DNA of 10,912 nucleotides from Actinomycetes bacterium (GTDB lineage: Bacteria > Actinomycetota > Coriobacteriia > WRKU01), in assembly GCA_009781565.1 (NCBI GenBank), contig WQXV01000021.1:1-10912 (forward strand), written 5' to 3'. The notes beneath the pieces are model-generated. The model was not told the origin of the DNA and made no database searches. It was given only the letters and a program-made list of their open reading frames with translations. Made by a program: the position numbers and the translations under genes. Positions 1 to 3,947 of the stretch are shown here, piece by piece (position 1 is the first letter of the stretch; each line of letters begins with the position of its first letter).

Positions 1-38
1 AAATCCTTGACTTCTATGGCGGTCGCATCACAATGCAT
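1..38 (-). CDS. cbiO: ECF nickel/cobalt transporter ATPase, first 12 codons only
   Basis: Only the N-terminus is in the window; the gene continues past base 1. From the ATG at 38 the reading frame gives MHCDATAIEVKD and is open to the edge. The 'IEVKD' stretch is the usual first beta strand of ABC ATPases of the CbiO/NikO family, which hydrolyse ATP to drive the CbiM-CbiQ membrane complex. An in-frame stop lies just upstream, so ATG 38 is the only reasonable start; a GAGGG stretch precedes it by about 11 nt, somewhat far. The gene follows cbiQ by 66 nt on the same strand, the standard order M-Q-O. The call rests largely on context, because 12 residues cannot prove a family. Confidence 0.6.
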   Translation of the reverse strand, partial: MHCDATAIEVKD

Positions 39-104
39 CGACTTGGTATCCCTCTTTCATTCACGTGCCCTCTATTGTAGCGATAATCAAAGTGAAAGCA
101 GCAC

Positions 105-794
105 CTATGCCCGGGGCAGCGTCCCGTCGTAGCCGCGTGAGAGCATCGCACTATAGATCTGCTCACCTCGTTCGTAGGCACGGATGAACATGTTGCCGCT
201 CATACGCCCATAGAACGCCAAGAGGCGCCATCCGTGCAGATGGGGAGCGCGACTGCGCGCGGCATCGCGCATGATGCGCAGTTGTTCGCGAAACAGATCG
301 GTGAAGCGATAGAGGAAGGTGAAAAGCATGATGAATATCGACGGTATCCTCAGTCTTGAGAGTGCCTCGATGAAATCCTCGATGCTCATCGATTGCATCA
401 CGATCACACACAGAAAGGTCGCCGCGTATGCCTTGAAGAGGATATCGAAGATGAGAGGCCAACCGGTCAGGTAGGCCGACGTGATGTTTTGCCATGACCA
501 CTCATTCATCTGAGCGAGTGGTGAGAATAAAGCGACTCCTCCGGCAAAGGGAAGGACGATACAGCTGGTCCATGCGGCTTTCAAGGGTGAGACTCCCAGC
601 AGCAGTGAGAGGATCGCCATGACCAATGCGGCTGCCAAAGCGAGTACCACCAGTCTGAGGGGTGCCAGATGGGAAAGATCGACCAGAGTCAGCGCAACGA
701 TGAGCACCACCAGAACGACGATCTTGATTCTGGCATCTATCTTGGCAAGATCATTCATATCCAAGAACGTGTCCCCAGACATACTCGAGCCCAT
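105..794 (-). CDS. cbiQ: ECF nickel/cobalt transporter transmembrane (T) component CbiQ
   Basis: CbiQ is the membrane coupling subunit that links the ATPase pair to the substrate-binding subunit CbiM. The 229-residue frame has four to five hydrophobic segments (about residues 24-42, 46-67, 74-92, 112-134, 152-164). It carries the two family signatures: an Arg-x-Pro helix followed by an Arg-rich coupling segment (RIPSIFIMLFTFLYRFTDL, then EQLRIMRDAARSR), and near the C-terminus the AMLSRGYDG motif (residues 216-224). These helices contact the ATPases. The start is uncertain: ATG 794, ATG 782 or ATG 758 would overlap the end of cbiM by 44, 32 or 8 nt. None has a strong ribosome site, so translation is probably coupled to cbiM. 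ATG 758 gives a more typical short N-terminus and the common ATGAATGA overlap. Confidence 0.92.
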   Translation of the reverse strand: MGSSMSGDTFLDMNDLAKIDARIKIVVLVVLIVALTLVDLSHLAPLRLVVLALAAALVMAILSLLLGVSPLKAAWTSCIVLPFAGGVALFSPLAQMNEWSWQNITSAYLTGWPLIFDILFKAYAATFLCVIVMQSMSIEDFIEALSRLRIPSIFIMLFTFLYRFTDLFREQLRIMRDAARSRAPHLHGWRLLAFYGRMSGNMFIRAYERGEQIYSAMLSRGYDGTLPRA

Positions 795-1521
795 CGGGAA
801 GGCCCGAAGTGAAGACGGTCAGTGCAAAGATCACGAGAGCCACTATGCCCAAAGCGACCAGCACACCGCGCATGGTCCCTTCAATCACCGGTCTATCTCC
901 GTCGACAAGGTCCGGGCGAACCGCAAGCAGATAGGCGACGAACACTGCGGTGATGGTCCCTTCCACGACTCCGATGATCGCATGCCAAAAACCCATCGAG
1001 CCCATCACGATGCTGAAGTTCGCTTTTCCGGAAAGCCAAAGCTCGAGCGCTGCCGCAAGCGCTGGTATGACCGTAGCAGTCCAACCTGCGATGAACGCAG
1101 CACCCAAGCGGAACGCACGCGTATCCTTGATCCCGATCACGGATCGATAGATCGCATACCCTACAAAGGGACCGATGATCGCAATATTGAGCACATTGGC
1201 CCCCAACGCGACGATACCTCCGTCATGGAGTAGGAACGCTTGGATGGCGAGAATCGCCGTCATCAGGACCGAAGCGACCCACGGACCCAGCATGATAGCA
1301 GCAAGAGCACTTCCCATAAAGTGTCCCGAGGTCCCTGGTCCAACGGGAAAATTGAGCATTTGAAAAGCGAAGATAAGCGCGCCAAGGACCGCCATCAGCA
1401 CAATGCGACGCTGATCGAAGAAACGTTTGACCCATGACACAGCATATCCTATGACACCGGCAGAGCATATCGTGGTGACCAGACTCACCGTCGGCGAAAG
1501 CATTCCATCAGGAATATGCAT
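751..1521 (-). CDS. cbiM: ECF nickel/cobalt transporter substrate-binding component, CbiM/NikM with short PDGLE tail
   Basis: This is the membrane subunit that captures Ni(II) or Co(II). I choose ATG 1521 (256 aa) over an upstream TTG at 1533 because it gives the invariant N-terminus MHIPDG. In the NikM/CbiM family the free N-terminus and His2 chelate the metal, so four extra residues would abolish binding. A GGAG lies 6 nt before this ATG. His67 (in PGTSGHFMG) matches the second metal ligand described for NikM. Six or seven hydrophobic helices follow, ending with one at about residues 214-236 and a PDGLE motif at 242-246. PDGLE domains correspond to the CbiN/NikN auxiliary part, but this protein stops ten residues after the motif, before the usual second helix. 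Nickel is favoured over cobalt by the neighbouring sensor type and by hypF nearby; no cobalamin gene is visible. Confidence 0.93.
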   Translation of the reverse strand: MHIPDGMLSPTVSLVTTICSAGVIGYAVSWVKRFFDQRRIVLMAVLGALIFAFQMLNFPVGPGTSGHFMGSALAAIMLGPWVASVLMTAILAIQAFLLHDGGIVALGANVLNIAIIGPFVGYAIYRSVIGIKDTRAFRLGAAFIAGWTATVIPALAAALELWLSGKANFSIVMGSMGFWHAIIGVVEGTITAVFVAYLLAVRPDLVDGDRPVIEGTMRGVLVALGIVALVIFALTVFTSGLPDGLEYVWGHVLGYE

Positions 1522-1536
1522 CGCGTTCTCCAATCC

Positions 1537-1564
1537 TTGTTTCGCAATCTTAGTTTGGTATGAT
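1537..1564 (+). promoter_or_regulatory. Candidate promoter of the metal-sensor gene
   Basis: TTGTTT (1537-1542), a 16-nt spacer and TATGAT (1559-1564) form a plausible -35/-10 pair. The start of transcription would be near 1571, which puts the G-tract palindrome (1590-1601) inside the 5' untranslated region. It overlaps the oppositely oriented cbiM promoter candidate. Confidence 0.45.
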
Positions 1565-1576
1565 AGGTGACATCAA
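1547..1576 (-). promoter_or_regulatory. Candidate promoter of cbiM operon
   Basis: On the minus strand TTGATG (1576-1571), an 18-nt spacer and TAAGAT (1552-1547) resemble a sigma-A type -35/-10 pair, upstream of the cbiM ATG at 1521. It overlaps the candidate promoter of the divergent regulator, so one repressor bound here could control both. Prediction from pattern only. Confidence 0.4.
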
Positions 1577-1589
1577 AAAGCTGAACAAG

Positions 1590-1601
1590 CCCCCTGGGGG
1601 G
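1590..1601. promoter_or_regulatory. Candidate operator of CsoR/RcnR-family repressor (G-tract palindrome)
   Basis: CCCCCTGGGGGG sits between the two divergent genes, 18 nt before the regulator's ATG. CsoR- and RcnR-family tetramers recognise operators built on C/G tracts flanked by A/T-rich DNA, and RcnR also wraps neighbouring DNA. The location predicts autoregulation and repression of the divergent transport operon. The flanks (AACAAG and ATATTT) are not a clear inverted repeat, so the boundaries are uncertain. Confidence 0.45.
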
Positions 1602-1619
1602 ATATTTCTAGGAGAAAAG

Positions 1620-1952
1620 ATGACGACCGAATCAGTTGAGCACACCAACGACCTCACCCACCCACACCCTCATACGCACCCTCATACCCATCCGCATGAG
1701 CACACGAAAGCTGTACTTAACCGACTTTCCCGTGCGACCGGTCACCTTGAATCGGTGCAACGCATGATCACGGATGGACGCAGCTGTCCTGAGGTTCTCA
1801 TCCAGCTTGCAGCTGTTCGTTCAGCACTTAACAACACCGCTAAGCTGATATTGAAAGACCACATCGAACATTGTGTGATCGATGCGGTCGAGTCAGGTGA
1901 TGTCGAGGAACTTGAAGCCCTCAATCGGGCGATAGATCAATTCATCGATTAG
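1620..1952 (+). CDS. CsoR/RcnR-family metal-responsive repressor, probably nickel (InrS-like)
   Basis: A 110-residue, all-helical DNA-binding protein of the DUF156 family; apo-protein binds DNA and metal releases it. ATG 1620 is chosen because AGGAG lies 5 nt upstream; the longer in-frame start at 1560 lies within the candidate promoter. Residues 14-28 are a His-rich tail with His at every second position. The folded part begins near residue 30 and contains the family helix GHLESVQRMI, Cys56 (RSCPEV), and His81 and Cys85 (KDHIEHC). Aligning Gly41 with Gly20 of RcnR puts His24 at the fourth ligand position. The spacings 24-56-81-85 (32, 25, 4) match RcnR (H3-C35-H60-H64) and the His-Cys-His-Cys set of the nickel sensor InrS. 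CsoR copper sensors lack the first His, so copper is possible but less likely given the divergent CbiM/NikM gene. His84 may also help bind metal. Confidence 0.92.
   Translation: MTTESVEHTNDLTHPHPHTHPHTHPHEHTKAVLNRLSRATGHLESVQRMITDGRSCPEVLIQLAAVRSALNNTAKLILKDHIEHCVIDAVESGDVEELEALNRAIDQFID
1659..1703 (+). repeat. Imperfect short tandem repeat encoding the His-Pro/His-Thr tail
   Basis: Fifteen codons alternate CAC/CAT with CCx or ACx (and one GAG), built from ACCCTCAT- and ACCCATCCGCAT-like units. They encode residues His14 to His28 of the metal sensor. Such a tract can vary in length by replication slippage. The product is a likely metal-chelating tail. Confidence 0.7.
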
Positions 1953-1993
1953 GCACTACCCAAGCGTCGAGGTCTTTCCAGGATCGATACTGG

Positions 1994-2242
1994 CTAGACC
2001 AGCTCGACCTCGAACCCTGGCGCCTCCACACCACTTTCCAGCTCATCGGCGGCTTGCGCCAGTAGGCGTTTCGCCTCGCCCAGCTTGCGATAGGCATCTG
2101 AGAGCGCAGGAGTAGATTTCAGATCGACATGACCGGCTAAGTGCTCGATCTCGTGGACCCAGTTGCGGGTCAATCCAATCGAGTCATCAGCCATCTTGAC
2201 CATGGTGGTAAGTTGCGCGGTATTGACACCACTTTGGCACAT
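1994..2242 (-). CDS. Hypothetical protein, 82 aa, mostly helical
   Basis: I do not recognise this gene. Translation is well supported: AGGAG lies 8 nt before ATG 2242. The product has no signal peptide, no membrane segment and one Cys (Cys2). Residues about 10-40 (TTMVKMADDSIGL, then NWVHEIEHLAGHV) and 48-70 (SDAYRKLGEAKRLLAQAADEL) look like two amphipathic helices joined by a Ser/Thr/Pro turn, ending in an acidic tail GFEVELV. That suggests a small cytoplasmic helical hairpin that may oligomerise. It lies downstream of the Gly-rich gene, 85 nt away on the same strand, and its 3' end faces the metal-sensor gene across 41 nt. His30, His34 and His38 sit on one helix with spacing of four and might bind metal, but this is speculation. 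Confidence 0.75.
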   Translation of the reverse strand: MCQSGVNTAQLTTMVKMADDSIGLTRNWVHEIEHLAGHVDLKSTPALSDAYRKLGEAKRLLAQAADELESGVEAPGFEVELV

Positions 2243-2263
2243 TGCAGTTCTCCTTCGTTGAGG

Positions 2264-2269
2264 TTTATA
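2264..2269 (-). promoter_or_regulatory. Weak -10-like TATAAA before the 82-aa gene
   Basis: TATAAA on the minus strand lies 21 nt before ATG 2242, between the gene and a possible weak terminator (2298-2312). I find no convincing -35 element at 16-18 nt. It may allow separate transcription of the small gene. Confidence 0.25.
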
Positions 2270-2297
2270 TCGTCATGTTTGCCGGTGAGCTTCGAAA

Positions 2298-2312
2298 CAA
2301 GCCCGCCGCTTG
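2298..2312 (-). terminator. Possible weak intrinsic terminator after the Gly-rich gene
   Basis: On the minus strand CAAGC-GGCGG-GCTTG forms a 5-bp stem followed by TTT, starting 15 nt after the stop codon of the Gly-rich gene (stop at 2328). The stem is short and the T-tract has only three bases, so termination would be partial at best. Confidence 0.3.
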
Positions 2313-2327
2313 GTCTCTACTGCGTCC

Positions 2328-2726
2328 CTATCTCCCAAATATCGACGAGCACATGCTCATATTCATGATCATGCAGCAGAACATTAGGATGAATATCATG
2401 ATGATGAACGACATAATCTGTCCACTGCATCCTCCGCCACGGTTGCCACCGGTCTGCATGGGACGTTGGAAGCTTCGGCCGCCTGGCTCGAATCCACGAC
2501 CACCGGTGCTATGACCGGACGCACCGTGTTGGGCGCTTTGCGAACCTCTGTTCAGACCCTGGCCGCCTCTGCTGTGACCGGACGCACCACCTTTTGAGAA
2601 GCCGCCGCCGCCTCCACTGTGACCTGATGATCCTCTCTGGAATCCTCCGCCACCATGCCCTGAGGCACCCGAAGGTCTTGGGCTGCTCTGTCCTGATGTC
2701 CTTCCGCTCTTTGGTTCAAAAGCCAT
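2328..2726 (-). CDS. Gly/Ser/His-rich low-complexity protein with Met/Cys-rich C-terminal membrane anchor
   Basis: Function unknown. ATG 2726 is chosen over an upstream TTG (2738) because GGAG lies 6 nt before it and the ATG overlaps the stop of the upstream gene as TAATG. The 132-residue product has no N-terminal signal peptide. Residues 19-99 are low-complexity, with four Ser-Gly-His units (at 22-24, 34-36, 49-51, 70-72) each followed by a Gly-rich, Phe/Leu-containing block such as GGGGFQRG or GGRGFEPG, and many Arg/Lys. Residues 104-121 form one hydrophobic helix near the C-terminus, so this looks like a tail-anchored protein. That end holds seven Met (105, 110, 115, 119, 121, 123, 125) and four Cys (100, 117, 118, 126), which are soft-metal ligands. 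It is coupled to the acidic membrane protein upstream, hinting at a joint complex. It could also be a fast-evolving, non-conserved protein. Confidence 0.85.
   Translation of the reverse strand: MAFEPKSGRTSGQSSPRPSGASGHGGGGFQRGSSGHSGGGGGFSKGGASGHSRGGQGLNRGSQSAQHGASGHSTGGRGFEPGGRSFQRPMQTGGNRGGGCSGQIMSFIIMIFILMFCCMIMNMSMCSSIFGR
2478..2672 (-). repeat. Degenerate coding repeats, Ser-Gly-His-Gly-rich units
   Basis: Four diverged units of about 13-21 codons, each with the core (A/S)SGH(S/G) and a Gly run ending in Phe or Leu, occupy residues 19-83 of the Gly-rich protein. At DNA level the core recurs as variants of GGTGCGTCCGGTCA on the minus strand, clearest near 2513-2526 and 2576-2589. Confidence 0.6.
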
Positions 2727-3424
2727 TAGGGTCTCCAAACGATCGCGTCGTATCCGTCAAGGCTCCGCGAGAACTCCGCCATGACCGCATTGGCCTGGGC
2801 TGAGTTACCGTTGCGATCCATGAAGAAGAGCGTCATGGTAAAGGTCTCTCCCGGAGCAATCGTGCCTGCATTGATGTTGGATGAGTTGCCGTCAGCATCG
2901 GCGTACCAGTCATATTCCAACGAGTTGCCGCGTGCGTCCTGCGCGCTCCAACCCATGTCGTTTCTGATGGTGAGCGGCTGGTTCGAGCCGTTATAGATCG
3001 TCGCGCGAAACGCGTCGACCACCTGTCCATAGTCGTTGGTATCGGTACCCTCTTCGAGCAGGAAGGTCACACCGCCAAGGGTGACCTGTTGATCGAAACG
3101 AGCGGTATAGTCGGTGTTTTGATCCTGTTGCGTTGGTAGCAGACTGCTCAAGCCACTGGAACTGTTGGTCGTCGTCGGGCTTGAGCTGCCACATGAACGC
3201 AGCGTGCTGGACGCGCAACAGAGCAGCAGACCGATCAGTACCGCTCCGATGATGAGAGGGATGATCTTCTTGCCACCCATCAACGACGCAGCGGTCTCGC
3301 CGATACCTCCCATGTCTCCGAAATTGCCGATACCTGAGTCAGGTGTCTCTTCGGTCACCCACGCATCGGTCCCGGGCTCTTCGACCATATCAATGACTTC
3401 TTCTTCCGTATAGTTCTCACTCAT
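2726..3424 (-). CDS. Single-pass membrane protein with exported DUF4352-like domain
   Basis: The 232-residue product begins at ATG 3424, with AAGGAG 5 nt upstream. Residues 1-51 are acidic and predicted cytoplasmic. Lys52-Lys53 precede one hydrophobic helix (54-70, ending LLCC). A Ser/Thr/Asn-rich linker with Cys78 follows (about 72-105), and then a domain (about 106-232) with alternating polar/hydrophobic strands, including VTLGGVTFLLEEG, AFRATIYNGSN and TIAPGETFTMTLFFM. The '...NGSNQPLTIRNDMGWSAQDARGN' pattern and the 'APGETF' turn resemble exported immunoglobulin-like DUF4352/telokin-like domains of Gram-positive membrane proteins; the family name is my inference. The role is unknown. The double Cys at the membrane edge is not an N-terminal lipobox, so I do not call it a lipoprotein. 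It lies 75 nt downstream of trxA, and its stop overlaps the start of the Gly-rich gene. Confidence 0.92.
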   Translation of the reverse strand: MSENYTEEEVIDMVEEPGTDAWVTEETPDSGIGNFGDMGGIGETAASLMGGKKIIPLIIGAVLIGLLLCCASSTLRSCGSSSPTTTNSSSGLSSLLPTQQDQNTDYTARFDQQVTLGGVTFLLEEGTDTNDYGQVVDAFRATIYNGSNQPLTIRNDMGWSAQDARGNSLEYDWYADADGNSSNINAGTIAPGETFTMTLFFMDRNGNSAQANAVMAEFSRSLDGYDAIVWRP

Positions 3425-3499
3425 AAGGACTCCTTATACGTCCGAACCTTCCAGTTTTGCTCGCTCTACCTGTCCTGTCCTCACTCCCACCAGACAGAA

Positions 3500-3817
3500 C
3501 TATGCTCCCTGTATCTCCTTAATCAGCGCAGCTTTGGGCATCGCGCCGGTCAGACGCTTTGCTACCTGGCCATCCTTGAAGATGATCAGCGTCGGTATCG
3601 AGAGGACCTCGAAACGCATCGCGGCCTGCGGGTTCTCGTCCACATTGACCTGCGCGACCGTCACGTCGCCTAGCTCGGAATCGACCTGCTCGAGCACCGG
3701 CTCCATCGCCTTGCAGGGTCCGCACCACGGTGCCCAAAAATCGACGAGCATCGTTCCTTTGTGGTCCTCGACATCGGCGGCAAACGAATCATCGGTGACT
3801 TGCAATAGTTTTGACAT
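3500..3817 (-). CDS. trxA: Thioredoxin
   Basis: A cytoplasmic protein-disulfide reductase of 105 aa, the standard length. The active site WCGPC has Cys32 and Cys35 at canonical positions. The buried Asp26 and the cis-Pro75 in SIPTLIIF are also present, so it should be fully active. No signal peptide is present, which separates it from exported thioredoxin-like proteins. ATG 3817 is preferred over a GTG at 3823, because AAGGAG ends 5 nt before the ATG and overlaps the GTG. It probably heads a leftward operon with the two membrane proteins below it. No thioredoxin reductase is in view, and the functional link to its neighbours is not evident from sequence. Confidence 0.97.
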   Translation of the reverse strand: MSKLLQVTDDSFAADVEDHKGTMLVDFWAPWCGPCKAMEPVLEQVDSELGDVTVAQVNVDENPQAAMRFEVLSIPTLIIFKDGQVAKRLTGAMPKAALIKEIQGA

Positions 3818-3862
3818 GACCACTCCTTCATGACATCTGCTACGGACTCATATCGCCCTATT

Positions 3863-3890
3863 AGTGTACCACCTAACCAGGTCGACCCAA
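3863..3890 (-). promoter_or_regulatory. Candidate promoter of trxA
   Basis: On the minus strand TTGGGT (3890-3885), a 16-nt spacer and TACACT (3868-3863) give an acceptable -35/-10 pair about 45 nt upstream of ATG 3817. It would drive trxA and perhaps the genes after it. Confidence 0.4.
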
Positions 3891-3896
3891 GTTTTC

Positions 3897-3917
3897 GGAG
3901 CGGTTACCTCACGCTCC
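3897..3917. promoter_or_regulatory. Inverted repeat between trxA and hypF
   Basis: GGAGCG (3897-3902) and CGCTCC (3912-3917) form a perfect 6-bp dyad around a 9-nt centre, 30 nt before the hypF ATG. The position fits an operator or a 5' hairpin. A dyad this short can arise by chance. Confidence 0.25.
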
Positions 3918-3947
3918 ATTCGGGTCTATCCGTGAGAGAATGTTGGT

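Noticed and set aside
619..1233. A 204-codon plus-strand frame opposite cbiQ/cbiM
   Set aside because: Its translation is hydrophilic, Asp/Arg/His-rich and without family motifs. It is the complement of clear membrane-protein genes and has no ribosome site or operon context.
1953..1993. A bidirectional terminator between the metal sensor and the 82-aa gene
   Set aside because: Only a 4-bp CCAG/CTGG pairing is present and no T-tract on either strand.
2726..3424. Lipoprotein call for the 232-aa protein because of LLCC at the end of its helix
   Set aside because: The helix starts at residue 54 after an acidic region rather than at the N-terminus, which does not fit a lipoprotein signal peptide.
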